Below, piece by piece: positions 27,740 through 39,739 of a stretch of DNA of 64,000 bases. This DNA is from Erpobdella octoculata (Eukaryota > Annelida > Clitellata > Hirudinida > Erpobdellidae). The DNA is taken from positions 5,266,432-5,330,431 of the forward strand of contig OZ022246.1 of NCBI GenBank assembly GCA_963978895.1. Direction: 5' to 3'. Made by a program: the position numbers and the translations under genes. Each line of letters begins with the position of its first letter. Within the stretch, counting starts at the first letter, position 1. The notes below the pieces were generated by a model, which saw only the letters and a list, made by a program, of their open reading frames with translations, made no database searches and had not been told where the DNA came from.

Positions 27740-28879
27740 AGTAGGGGAGACCGGGGCATGTTGAACCAATTTTTATAATTTTACTCAGTACACATTTATT
27801 ATTGCAGTAAAACATCATGAAATAGGTTATTATTATAAACAAATATGTTTATTACGTATACCAAAAATTATTTTTAATTTTAAGATTTTTCCTTGACCAT
27901 AGAAGAAAATATTAGCAAGCCCGTCATGTGGTTCAACTTACCCCGTTAACGGGGCACGTTGAACCAATATTTTATAACTGCTGTTGCTAAGCAGTTATTG
28001 TTCTAATGAAACATTTTTAAATGTACAAATGTTATCTAAGTCAAATTGATTTATCTTCAATCTTCTATTTTACTTTATATCTCCAATAAAATTCGGATTT
28101 CGCAATTTTTTGGTTTTGTTGTATTTGAGGTTTTTAAGTTCATCTAATTTATTACAAAAGTTGCGTAATTTTTATAATTAATATTACTAATAATAAGTTC
28201 TTGTGTTACGAAACGCTATGGATTAAATCATTAAAGCTGCTTAATGCTGCTTACGTAATTATTGTAACAACTTGTGTGTTTTAGAATGGTTATTGGGTTA
28301 TTGTGAGAACACGCAATGACCCTGAAAAAAACCCAGACAAAACAGCTAATAAAAAAATCTAATAACTGATAAAAATATCTAATAATTGACAAAAATTTCT
28401 ATTAAAATAATCTAATAAAATATCTAACAATTATAACAAGTCAAATCATCACCATGATAAAATATTGTTGGTTCAACGTGCCCCTAACAAAATGGTTCAA
28501 CATGCCCCAATCGTATTGGTTCTAGTATTTTAACTGAAGGCTGATTAACATGTTACTGATGGGAGAAAGAAAACACGTACTGTGGTACTGGATAAAAACA
28601 CAAAAAAATATGTATCTTAAAATTACTCACTTTCTTTGCAATTGTGTTTTAAAGAACAATAACGTCAACGACTCAAAATTACTCGAAACCGGCAAAATCA
28701 CTTATATCGCGATTATTTTAAAATTAACATACATAAACATCACAAATCAACACAGCTACTTCTATTTATATTATTAGTCCAAACTATGAAACTCTGACAA
28801 AAAAATTTCTATAAATAAGCAAGTTTACCCATCTGGTTCAACATGCCCCGTGGTTCAACATGCCCCGGTCTCCCCTACT
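27740..28879. mobile_element. 1.14-kb non-autonomous DNA transposon with perfect 29-bp TIRs
   Basis: Both ends read AGTAGGGGAGACCGGGGC followed by ATGTTGAACCA in opposite orientation, identical over 29 bp. The 4-mer CTAT flanks both sides (27736-27739 and 28880-28883), giving a 4-bp target duplication. The word GGTTCAACnTGCCCC, or its complement, recurs inside: in an internal palindrome near 27931-27967, at about 28470 and 28493, and twice at the right end. No transposase frame is present. The start GTAGGGGAG is shared with the nested element at 16553. Superfamily not assigned. Confidence 0.88.
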
Positions 28880-28883
28880 CTAT

Positions 28884-29337
28884 GGTGTTATATAGACGCC
28901 TGTCAACATCATCGTCGTTGTCATCACTGCCTCTTCTGATTGTAGACAATTTCTGGCCAAAAAGTTGAACTCTTTCAAAGATACAAGGTTTATGGTTTAC
29001 AAATAGCTCACAAATTTTTGTTTCTATAGAAATATCTAAGGTTTTTCGTAATAAGACACATATATATTTATATTTGAGATGGTATTCAACGGTGTCTTCT
29101 TAAAGTTTTAAAACTCTTCGGATACTATTATCACAAGATCTTCTTCAAAAAACTAACATTTCTAAGATTGCTATAGCTTAGTTTCATCAGCAAATATATT
29201 GATTAAATTTGCATCTTTATTTAAAACTAAAGACAGCCATTTTACAAATATTGTTAAAATTTAGAAAGTTTCTAAAATTCCAGCTTAGAATGTAACAACT
29301 CTAATTTCCCAATTACAGTGCTATTTTACAGTCGAGA
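28884..29337. other. Gene-free AT-rich DNA
   Basis: Nothing recognised. Confidence 0.5.
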
Positions 29338-29637
29338 CACCTGTATCTTTTAGAATCGTGACACCTGTATCTTCCAGAATCGTGACACCTGTATCTTCCA
29401 GAATCGTGACACTTGTATCTCCCAGAATCGTGACACCTGTATCTTTTAGAATCGTGACACCTGTATCTTCCATAATCGCGACACCTGTATCTTTTAGAAT
29501 CGTGACACCTGTATCTTTTAGAATCGAGAAACCTGTATCTTTTAGAATCGTGACACCTGTATCTTTTAGAATCGTGACACCTGTATCTTTTAGAATCGTG
29601 ACACCTGTATCTTTTAGAATCGTGACACATGTATCTT
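29338..29637. repeat. 24-bp minisatellite, ~12-13 copies
   Basis: Unit CTGTATCTTTTAGAATCGTG plus ACAC, with TTTTAG/TTCCAG variants. Because 24 is a multiple of 3, it gives long frames on both strands (Val-Thr-Ile-Leu-Lys-Asp-Thr-Gly and others), which are artefacts. Confidence 0.93.
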
Positions 29638-29639
29638 TC

Positions 29640-29850
29640 TGCATGGACCGGGACTGGATTTTAAGGGTTTCAAACGGACCGAGCCGGGCTTGAAATTCAG
29701 GGATTTTAGGCTTGTAAGAACGGACGGGTCCAAAATGGCTCAAATCAGCACGGCCCGAACTGGGTCTGGAATTTTGGCTCATGAAACTGACCAGGCCGGG
29801 TTGAGTTGCCGACGGGGAGGCGGGCTGCAAAAAATCGACCCGTGCAGTAT
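29640..29850. repeat. GC-rich motif island (GGACCGAGCCGGGC type)
   Basis: Spaced GGACCG, GCCGGGC, GGCCCGAAC and GACGGGTCC words separated by AT-rich spacers such as GGATTTTAGGCTTGTAAGAA. Wording is similar to the islands at 45430 and 52810. Confidence 0.65.
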
Positions 29851-29904
29851 ATACTCTACTCTAATCTGTATCTTTTATATGCTTAAATGAAAAACAATTT
29901 CTGT

Positions 29905-30486
29905 CAGTGTCGTAGCGTGGGTTTGTGCCACCCGGGGCGTAAGTCAAATGAGCCGCCCCATTATGCCATGATTGTTATTTCAGCAATTCCTTACAAGAGA
30001 CCTAACTTTTTTTTAAATTTCGTCAACAAAAATTTTCTAAAATTATTCGGAAGTACATTTTCCAAAAACTGTCAATAACTCTATATACTTTTGTCTGCAA
30101 CTCTATACACTTAATCCTTATTTATTAAAAACTTTTGGTCAGGTTACAATCTCTGTTTGTGTGTTTGCGTATGAAAGTATGTATGTATGTGTGTGTCTTT
30201 CTCTGTACGCAAATCTTGCAAGTAAAATTTAACCAGCTTTTTGACTAGGTAGAAAGCTGAAACTTTCAGCATAGCTTTATATTGGATGACAATACATGAT
30301 TCAACAAAAAAAAACTTAATTTGAACATCTTTCGTATTTCTAAATCGAGTGTATTTGAAATCAAAGTTTGTGTTGAAAAACTCGTTTTTCCTTTACTTGT
30401 TTTATATGCAACAATTTTTTTTCAAACATTTGCCGTTCCGTGTAAAGTGCCACCCGGGGCAGACCGCCCCCGCCCCTACGCCACTG
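29905..30486. mobile_element. hAT-like element (582 bp), CAGTGGCGTAGC family
   Basis: Left end CAGTGTCGTAGCG; right end in reverse complement CAGTGGCGTAGGGG. Both subterminal parts contain GCCACCCGGGGC. The flanking 8-mers ATTTCTGT and ATTATTGT agree at 6 of 8. No transposase inside. Confidence 0.75.
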
Positions 30487-30494
30487 ATTATTGT

Positions 30495-32384
30495 ATACAT
30501 CTTAAATTATTCAACGACACCGGAAGCTCTCCAGCAATTATAAATTTTCTTAAATGTTTTTTTTAACTTTATTGAAACCTTTCATATTATGTTTTTTTTG
30601 TAATGAAAGCATTTGCTAGAAAAACTTTGCATATTTCTTACAAATAAAGTTAAACTCTTCCAGACAGATCTATTTTGAGGATACACGACGAGTCGAAATG
30701 AAAGAAATAAATACAAGCATTTTGTTCCAATTTTTCTGGCTGGAATGAAATTGGCATGATGTCATTGTCCTGATATCAGACCAGTAGCTGTTGACTGCGC
30801 CTGGTCGATGTCGTACAAAAACAAAACATAGCTGAACTAAATATTACCTTACCAGCACTGAAATGTGGATATGGATGATAAATAAAAACTAAATAATCGT
30901 CGGATCACATCGTTGAGCGATGTATTTAGGCAATTTTGATTTTTATAGCAGGCGAAGTTTTTATTGGAGACCAAGGGAATGTTATTTTATTTATTTGTTA
31001 TTTGGCTTTTATTAAAACAACAAAAACGTCCTGAGTTCAATTTATAGGACCGATTGGGTTTCAGAGTTTCAACTTGATTTCCACTATCTTTGAAAAAACC
31101 GATCTAAAAGGTAAAATGAAATCTCTTAATTTTCTTCAAAAAACTGCAGACCCCTCAAGCTCATTTTCTTAATTTTTTCCAAGTGGTTCTTGATGTTTTA
31201 ATTTATCATCTGATTCTGATAGATTCTAATTTACTACTTTTCCAATTAAGTATAAAGATGTATGATCTTACGATTTTCAATAAACTAATCAATATAACCC
31301 GTCAATGCGAGAAAGTTTTTTTAGTAGAAATTCATTTCCAAATAAGCAGCAAAACTTATGAAGAGAAGAGATATTTGATAATTTTTGGGAGTTTCTTACC
31401 CTACTTACCCCCTACCCCTTCCCCTCCCCCACGGCTTTTCATAAACCTTTTTTCACAACCGCTAATAAGTTTGTTTTAGCGCAATAGATGCGTCGTCAAA
31501 TTAGATTCCCTCATTATCTCTGCTTTCATTCATAGATTTTTTCATAGAAATATGAGTCTAATTTATGACTGATAATCTACTAATTTACTGGTTTTTTTCT
31601 GTAGAAGCGTAATTAGAGATTTATTTGTAATTAGAGACGGTTTTTGAGTAGCGAACATGTGTCGATGGTAAGTGCAAAGGTTTCGATAGCTTAAACATTC
31701 CGGAAAATTAATTTAAGTTAAATTTTCATAAGAAACTCTTCGAGAAAGCATATATCTCATCAAGTGACTCAGAATGTAAAATTATTATTACTGAATGGAA
31801 TCGATTAACAGGCTCCCGAAATAAAGCTTCACAAGCGATCGAATTAGCAAACTATGATTTTATGGTGTAATCCTGGCGTCGTCTATATTTTTCAGTTTGT
31901 AAAAAGTACAGCACTTTATCAATTCCCAGCCGAAGCTGGTACCTACTCAATTAGCCTGTTTCAGGGATGGCTGTGGCGCTATGACTAGGAGTCGAATGAA
32001 AAATCAATTGCATGAAAGATTCAGAAAATCATCAATTGAAAGCTTACGGTGCTTTTAATGAGTTGTTTGCTTTGTTTAATAATTCTATTTTTCATGACAA
32101 GCAAGTAAAAAGCAGTATGAGAAATAAACAGACATGAACATTTCCAGCTGGCTGAGGATACCGAGGTAGAAATTTGACAAAAGATAAAAAAAATTGCTAA
32201 AATATAAAAAACCTTTGGGTTTTTCTGATCTAGAAAAATAATGAAACTGACTTGATTTTTTGCTTTTACTCAAATCTGACATGAAACTGCTTCATCGCAT
32301 TCCCTTATAAAAGTAAAGGTTTTAAAAGATAAACTTTACAAAAACGTTTTAATAAATCAGCTTTCAGTGAAATTTATGTACAAG
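30495..32384. other. Gene-free DNA
   Basis: No exon recognised. A C-rich patch lies at 31400-31435. The last few hundred bases may belong to the hAT relic that follows. Confidence 0.45.
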
Positions 32385-32543
32385 CTACAATCATATCCCG
32401 CTTTATTGCAAGTCAAACCAACATGTCCCAGAATCACTGCAAAACAGAGGAATTGCGCAAATGCTCCAACAGTTTCTATTAAAAATCATTTTCAACAAGC
32501 AAATTTTATCCATTTTGACCATGTGTTGCAGGAATTGAATTAA
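32385..32543 (+). pseudogene. hAT transposase internal relic (ZMYM/TTF type)
   Basis: A 52-codon frame includes PTCPRITAKQRNCANAPTVS and then HFQQANFIHFDHVLQELN. The spacing resembles the Pro-Arg...Gln...Asn-x-Pro...IPFLDHxxQEL segment of hAT transposases. The frame ends at a stop and degenerate sequence follows. No relation to the fossil at 92-376 can be proved. Confidence 0.5.
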
Positions 32544-34239
32544 CTAATTTTAGATGGCCAAGTTCTATTGTTTAAAATGACTTTTTTTGCGGTCAACTGC
32601 AATGCAAGAAAAGAACCTGAAAAAAGTTGTCTGATCTGATTAGTCGGCAAAGTTGTTTAGGCTTTTTGAGCCAGCTCTTCCTTCTTCTGAGACGTGGTTT
32701 TAAGAAATGGAAAAATAGCACAGAAAGTATCTAAAAAAAGTGGTTACAAAATACTAACATAATCACTAATCCATACATTTTCCGCGTGAGGCGCCTCAAG
32801 ACATGGCTGCGATGCACTTGCGGACAAAATCGTCTTTATGCCCTTGCTTTAATCTTATCTTAGGTACTCCACATCCACCATCCACCATCCACCTCAAGAT
32901 TCCAGTGGACCCTTTGTAGATTTTTCAGCGCTGGGATTTATCTGGACAGTAAACAGTTATTCTAACATTTAAATAAATAAAGTTGACAATTAAATCTTTT
33001 CAATATCCTTTTATTACATTTTTATGTATAAAAATGTTGGTCACCAGCATAGGTTATATTTGAAACAAGAAAAAAAAATGTGAGATCAGAATATGGTTTA
33101 AAAAGTTTAACTTTTGGGAGACATACATTTCTAAAATTGGATTGGTTTGGTCGTCCTCAGTAGATTTTCTGCTTCTGGCTACGGCCCTGATTTCCAGAAA
33201 AAATTCTTCAAATCATAGCATAACTCTCATATTCTGGAGACAAAAATTAAAGCTACACGTTTTTTCTAAATCATTTTGTCAGTTTGTATGCTTGCCTCTC
33301 TCTCTTTCTCTCTCCCTCCCTCTCTCTTTCTCTCTCTCTTTCCCTCTCTCTTTCAAAGTAAATTTCAAGCAGAACAAAATTTTCTATAATGATCCGTTAT
33401 GTTAACATTTACAGCCAATCTTACTTCTGTGTTTTTTTTACTTGTTTTATTTCTCGTCGACAAACCTCGAATGTGAAAATTAACAAACTTCCCGTCATCC
33501 AATCGAGCTAAAACATGGAATATAACAGGCTTTCTACTCCTCATGACTATGCATTCTACTTAAGTTTTGAAACTTTCTAAAAAATATAATTTAGTTCAAA
33601 AAATCCCCAAAAAGTGACTTAATTTTTTTTTATTATTTGCGGTTTTTATTAAATCCTTTATATTATTTTCGATTGTCTGTCTTCCTGTCGGTCACAAACT
33701 TTGAGTCTCAAAATTAACTCACTTCCCGTTATCCGATCGAGCTGAAATTTGGCACATCGACTTGGGCTGCGAGACAATTGAATCTATCAAAATTTCAGTT
33801 TGATCGGATATTGTATAATTAAGTTTTTCAAAAAATTCAAAAATTCAAAAATTTTTTTCAAAAATTCAAATAAAATAAAAATCTAGGATCGTATATAAAG
33901 GATTTATAATAAAAACTTTGTTTTTATGGGTTAGTTTTTTTTAGTTATTATTATAAACAAGAAAAAAAACTATATTGAGCCATAAAAACAAACAAAATAC
34001 CTACATAGAAAAACATACACACTGAAAAATTACTTTTGAAATTCAATTCAAATTTTCCATTGGAAACTTTACAGAAATATTTAAATTATTAAATATTTAT
34101 CCTCTTCACTAAATTAATATCCAGCTCAATTTTAAAAGTGTTTGCTTTACTTTACTACGAATGAACTTCAGTCGTGTTTATATTATTTATATAACTTCAC
34201 ATTTATTATTGTTCATTAAAGATAGCTTACATATCTTTT
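32544..34239. other. Gene-free DNA with two dispersed-repeat copies
   Basis: About 33455-33530 and 33680-33810 are two diverged copies of one repeat (ACTTCCCGTyATCCrATCGAGCT core). Its complement-like form (AGCTTAATTGGATGA) appears at about 14770 and 37790. A (CTCT) patch is at 33295-33352. No exon recognised. Confidence 0.5.
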
Positions 34240-34400
34240 TTAGCTTGACCCGTCCCGAATTGACCCGACCCAGATTGACCCGACGTGACTTGACCCGACC
34301 CGACCCACTCACATGTCAAAATTCCACTCCCCGACTCGACCCGTGGAAAATTCTGGTCTGCACTCGTGGAAAAAAATCAACTTTCACCCCATCGTGTCAA
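34240..34400. repeat. GC-rich motif island (TTGACCCGACCC type)
   Basis: Eight or so GACCCG words in about 90 bp (for example TTGACCCGACCCGACCCACT), then a mixed stretch to about 34400. Confidence 0.65.
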
Positions 34401-34867
34401 TGGGACCGGTTTTATTTTATTTAAAACTTTTTAATTAAAAAACCCAATAATTCTTTTCTTAATATAAGGATAATAATATTAACGGTTTAATTATTTAAAT
34501 AAAAGCAATGACAAAATGATAATAAGTAATAATAAAAATAATTATAATTGTTACTTTTTCTCAATGAAAGAATTAATCAACTTTTATGTACTTCTTATGT
34601 ACGTTTTGGGGTCAAAGGTTACTGTAAAGAATATTAATATATTTACATGTATAGGCACATATATATATATATATTTATTTATTTATTTCAAGGTTCGACG
34701 TTTTTGCTCTTCAAGGCTACTTGCTAGAAATTTAATTTGTAGACAATTATTACAAAATTAAACAAATTTATAAATAAAGTTTAATTAATTAACAAGCAGC
34801 AACTAACAGTTTTTTAAAATAAAAAATGCAGAAGCGGTTTAAATATTATAAAAAATACCGTTTTTGA

Positions 34868-35290
34868 TGAACATAAATTGAATATCTATTCATTTGATGG
34901 ACATAAATTGAATATCTATTCATTTGATGAACATAAATTGAATATCTATTCATTTGATGAACATAAATTGAATATCTATTCATTTGATGAACATAAATTG
35001 AATATCTATTCATTTGATGAACATAAATTGAATATCTATTCATTTGATGAACATAAATTGAATATCTATTCATTTGATGAACATAAATTGAATATCTATT
35101 CATTTGATGAACATAAATTGAATATCTATTCATTTGATGAACATAAATTAAATATTTCTTCATTTGATGAACATAAATTAAATATTTCTTCATTTGATGA
35201 ACATAAATTAAATATTTCTTCATTTGATGAACATAAATTAAATATTTCTTCATTTGATGAACATAAATTATAAATATTTCTTCATTTGAT
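34868..35290. repeat. 30-bp minisatellite, 14 copies in two sorted variant blocks
   Basis: The unit contains GAACATAAATTGAATATCTA and TTCATTTGAT. The first nine copies carry TTGAATATCTATT; the last five carry TTAAATATTTCTT (the final one with a small insertion). Open frames on both strands are artefacts. Confidence 0.95.
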
Positions 35291-36014
35291 TTGCTAATCG
35301 ACCAAGTAATTAATAATCTATTGATTGATTTACCGACTGATTGATTGATTTAATGGAAAAGCCATCCGTGCATGCTCTCCAGTGAAAGTTGGCGCCGATG
35401 ATCGTATGTATGTATATATGTGTATATATATATATATATATATAAGCATTTACAACTATGCTCATCTCAATCGGGAACATCGTTTATTTATTTGTCAACA
35501 GAAAGACTGACGCGTCTTCTTGCCGGTATAAAAATCGTCGATATAAGTTCATAAAAAGGTGAGGTAAATAAAGAAGTGAAACAAACACTTGAATGTGAAA
35601 ATTATTTGGCCGTCGCTTTGATAGACAGATAGATAGATTTGAAAGTTGCCACTTCTAGCATAATTTTTATGAAATCTGAGAGCTGTTATAGAGAAACATT
35701 AGGCCTTCGCTGATCTTTTGAAGAAATAAATCATTGTTCCTGTTGAGTAAAAATACAAGTTTGGACGTTTTGAACATACATTTTCAGTTAGAAAAAATTA
35801 TGCGTTGTTGTATTGGTTTTAATTGTGATGCATCCAAGTTCGTATTTTGTTTTTAAGAATTTTCCTTTAGAGATTCCCGCTAGGACAGAATTGTAAATCG
35901 GCTACTACTGCTATAATATTGAATATAGCTTATAGCTATTAACTACAACAACTGCAACGACATTAACTACAACATCGGTTGCTGTCGTCACAACGTCTTC
36001 TGCAAGCTGCAACA
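35291..36014. other. Presumed 5' region of the CLC gene
   Basis: Contains a short (TA) run near 35420-35443 and a TATAAAAA word at 35527, about 490 bp before the CLC start codon. CAAC-rich DNA directly precedes the ATG. Promoter role not demonstrated. Confidence 0.35.
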
Positions 36015-39000
36015 ATGAAAGATTTCAAAGTGTTAGACGCTGACGACAACAATAACAACAAGAATACAAGCAGTCCCAGCAGTCCCAGCAGCTTCAACAA
36101 CAACAACAACAACATTACAAGCAGTCCCAGCTGCAGCAACAACAACGATGACGAAGAACACAACACACAGAAATTCAAAAGTAAAGTTGCAAGAATATCT
36201 AGCAAGCAACCGACAGAATCAACCCTGGGATACACAGAAACTCTGGTAAGTATTGTATTGAAGTAACATTATCTTGTGTACACGCTTGAGTCTTTTAAAG
36301 CAGATTTAGTAAAAGTGAGATTACTTGACATTTTACAAAAACATGCATTGATGCATTTATATGCTCAAATGTACGTGCATTGATGCATTTATATGCTCAA
36401 ATGTACGTGCATTGATTCAATTATATGCTCAGATGTACATGCATTGATGCATTTATATGCTCAAATGTACATGCACTGATGCATTTATATGCTCAAACGT
36501 ACGTGCATTGATGCATTTATATGCTCAAATGTACGTGCATTGATTCAATTATATGCTCAGATGTACATGCATTGATGCATTTATATGCTCAAATGTACAT
36601 GCACTGATGCATTTATATGCTCAAACGTACGTGCATTGATGCATTTATATGCTCAAGTGTACGTGTTCATTTTCTTATGTTGGCCTGGCCCAAACATAAA
36701 CGTGATGTTCTTTACCTATTAATTAATTTGTATGCAACTTGAATTTTTTGTAATGGCTTAAAACAGTTTTATTCAGTAAATTTATCAAAGATCTCCTTTG
36801 AATTTTTGAAAGGCGCTATATAAGTTAATTTTTATTGAATTTTTATTGATTGCGGTAGCAACGACCACATAAGATTTGTATGAAACAACGACCACATAAG
36901 ATTTGTATGAAACAACGACCACATATTATTTGTATGAAACAACAACGACCACATATGATTTGTATGAAACAACAACGACCACATAAGATTTGTATGAAAT
37001 AACAACGACCACATATGATTTGTATGAAACAACGACCACATATGATTTGTATGAAACAACAACGACCGCATATGATTTGTATGAAACAACGACCACATAT
37101 GATTTGTATGAAACAACAACCACATATGATTTGTATGAAACAACAACAACCACATATGATTTGTATGAAACAACGACCACATATGATTTGTATGAAACAA
37201 CAACCACATATGATTTGTATGAAACAACAACCGCATATGATTTGTATGAAACAACAACATTTTCGGGTCATAAAAAAATTATAGAGGACGAAGGTTAAAG
37301 TGCAATCAACATTCATTTGATATAAACACATTTCATCTGTTTTTTATACTTTTCTATTTTTTTTATCTCGTTCGCTAATCGATTTGTCATGTTATATAAT
37401 TATAATTATTAATCTTTTAAATAATTTATTAATAATTTGTTTTTTAATTAATTTTTTTCACGAATCCACAAATAAAATAAATTCCCACAACGCACTCACG
37501 CACGCAACCAATCAACCATTTCCATGTATAAAATTCTCCAGATGCATGGCCACTATTCCACCACGAGACTTCGTCGCATGCTGAGACAGGAGAAGAGCAA
37601 GTTGAGAAGAGAACTTTCAGAGGTGTCACAGCACAGCTTTCACAAAGAGTCAAACACCAAACGTATGCTATTTGTATCAGTATTTTATCGTATTTTATTA
37701 TATATTTTCTTAAAATTTTGCTCAATCGATCTGGAAATTTAATAAAATTCGATATCATTGACAACAATTCTCGACATCAATTTTTAGCTTAATTGGATGA
37801 TGAGAAGTATGTTTTTAAGCGTCACGATGTGAGCAAGTAAAGTTAATATAAATGATTTAAGAATGGGAATTAGAAATCGAAAATTAATTTTTACTTGCCA
37901 ATTTCGCGGCTTTGACTTTGTGGTTCTTAATGTGAGGCTTTAAAGCGCTGTAAAACTCGGAAAATGATTTATCGAAATAAAAATATGATTTATAATTAAT
38001 AGATGATTTAATTAAATGTTAAATAATATAAATATTTATTATTTCCTCTAAAATACAGGATTCACGCGGTTTTGTTGCGACCTGATCAACCACAGAAACA
38101 TCCAGGATTGGTCGTTCCTGACACTTCTCGGCATTTCTGTCGCCATTTTTAGTTTCCTCATCGACCTTTTCATCGAAAACAGTCTCATCGGTTTGTTTTT
38201 AATTTACGAAATTTGATATTTCAATCATTTCAACTTAATCGGAAACGATTTCTTAAGTTGCAATAAATAGGCTGAATAGTACTATCAAGGAAAAGGAAAA
38301 TATTTGCCCCATCATTCATTGGCGGTCACTCATCCAGTTAATTCGAAGTAACAAAGTCGATTTTGCATATCTGGAAGAAAATCACGAATCTTCAATGAGT
38401 GTGTTCAATGGAGTGCTGCGAAATTAAATCGGCAAATTAGATATTGGACGTCTCATTAAATACACCACCCATTTAATTCTGAAATATTATTTAAAACATT
38501 TTTGCATTTTTTAAACTCATCCTTAAGTTTTCGCCTTTTTTTAATAAAGAGTGCGTAATTACGGTATTTACGGTATTGACACCATACATTCAGTTATCTT
38601 TTGTTTATCAGTCACAAAGTATATGTGTTTAAAAGTATATATACATATGAACTACTCTCAGAGATAAGCCTCGATACTTCATTTTATTGGTGGTCTAATT
38701 TTGTACTTTCGACTCTTATGTGAAAATAGATATAGGGCCATAAATAATTCTTTGCTGTTAAACAAATAAAAACAATAAACAATAATTAATTAAACTGATA
38801 ATAATAATAATGTTAAAACTAAAAAAAATTGTTTTTCTATTCATTATTGGGTAATAAATATTTTTTATTAGCCCCACTAGTGAATCAATGTATAATAGAT
38901 CTGTATACCAGAAAGATGAATGAGGCAATAATTAACAAGCAGTTCTTTTCCATGCAAACGCTTGAATGAGCGGCTAATCAAGGTGAAAATTATTAAGAGA

Positions 39001-39656
39001 CAGGTAATAATTAATGCGCGTCATGGTTGAGTCTGTGGTGTGGGTCAGTGGCGTAGCAAAGGTATCTGGCACTTGGGGGCAAGGTATAAAAAATGCGCCC
39101 CCATCTTCCACTGTCATCCCAGTTGGACGACCAAAACCGAGGGTGCCGAAGGCGCCCGAGCCATATCCGGGACTCGGTAAACCCCCTCTCCAACTAGTGC
39201 AAAAATACAATTTTTCAATTTTACATGTTCAAAAATGACGAAACTTTGGTGAAATTGTTGTTTTTCCTTTTGCTTTTTGACGCCTCCAAAGTTTGGCGCG
39301 TCCGGGGGCAGATGCCCCTCCCTGCCCCCCTTCGCTACGCCACTGGCGTGGGTTTTTCATTCCGGCGGTGTTTCAAAATGGCCAAGTTACTTATAATGAG
39401 AAAATTCTTTTCTTAGATTTTTCTCAGTTGTTTATTTAATATTATTTAATGTTAAGAAGTCATCGTCATCCATCATAACCACTTTATTCTCCACGACTGT
39501 CACTTTCATCCAAAAAATCACTTGTCGCAGTTGAAAGTTAGAACTTCCTTTACAGTTATTTTGCATTCCCATCTACTACGTTGTCATTGCGACTACCATC
39601 ATCTCCAGCATCAGCATCATTAGTATTATCAATTTCAGCACTATTTTTGTAGTTGT

Positions 39657-39739
<83 letters not shown>

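Noticed and set aside
29338..29637. CRISPR-like array
   Set aside because: Direct tandem units without unique spacers, in a eukaryotic genome; a minisatellite.
29313..29830. Minus-strand repeat proteins of 105 and 169 residues
   Set aside because: The 24-bp minisatellite keeps every frame open; no start context or domain.
36832..37331. Cys/Ile-rich and Thr/Tyr-rich repeat frames on both strands
   Set aside because: 27-30-bp minisatellite in a CLC intron; open on both strands by arithmetic.
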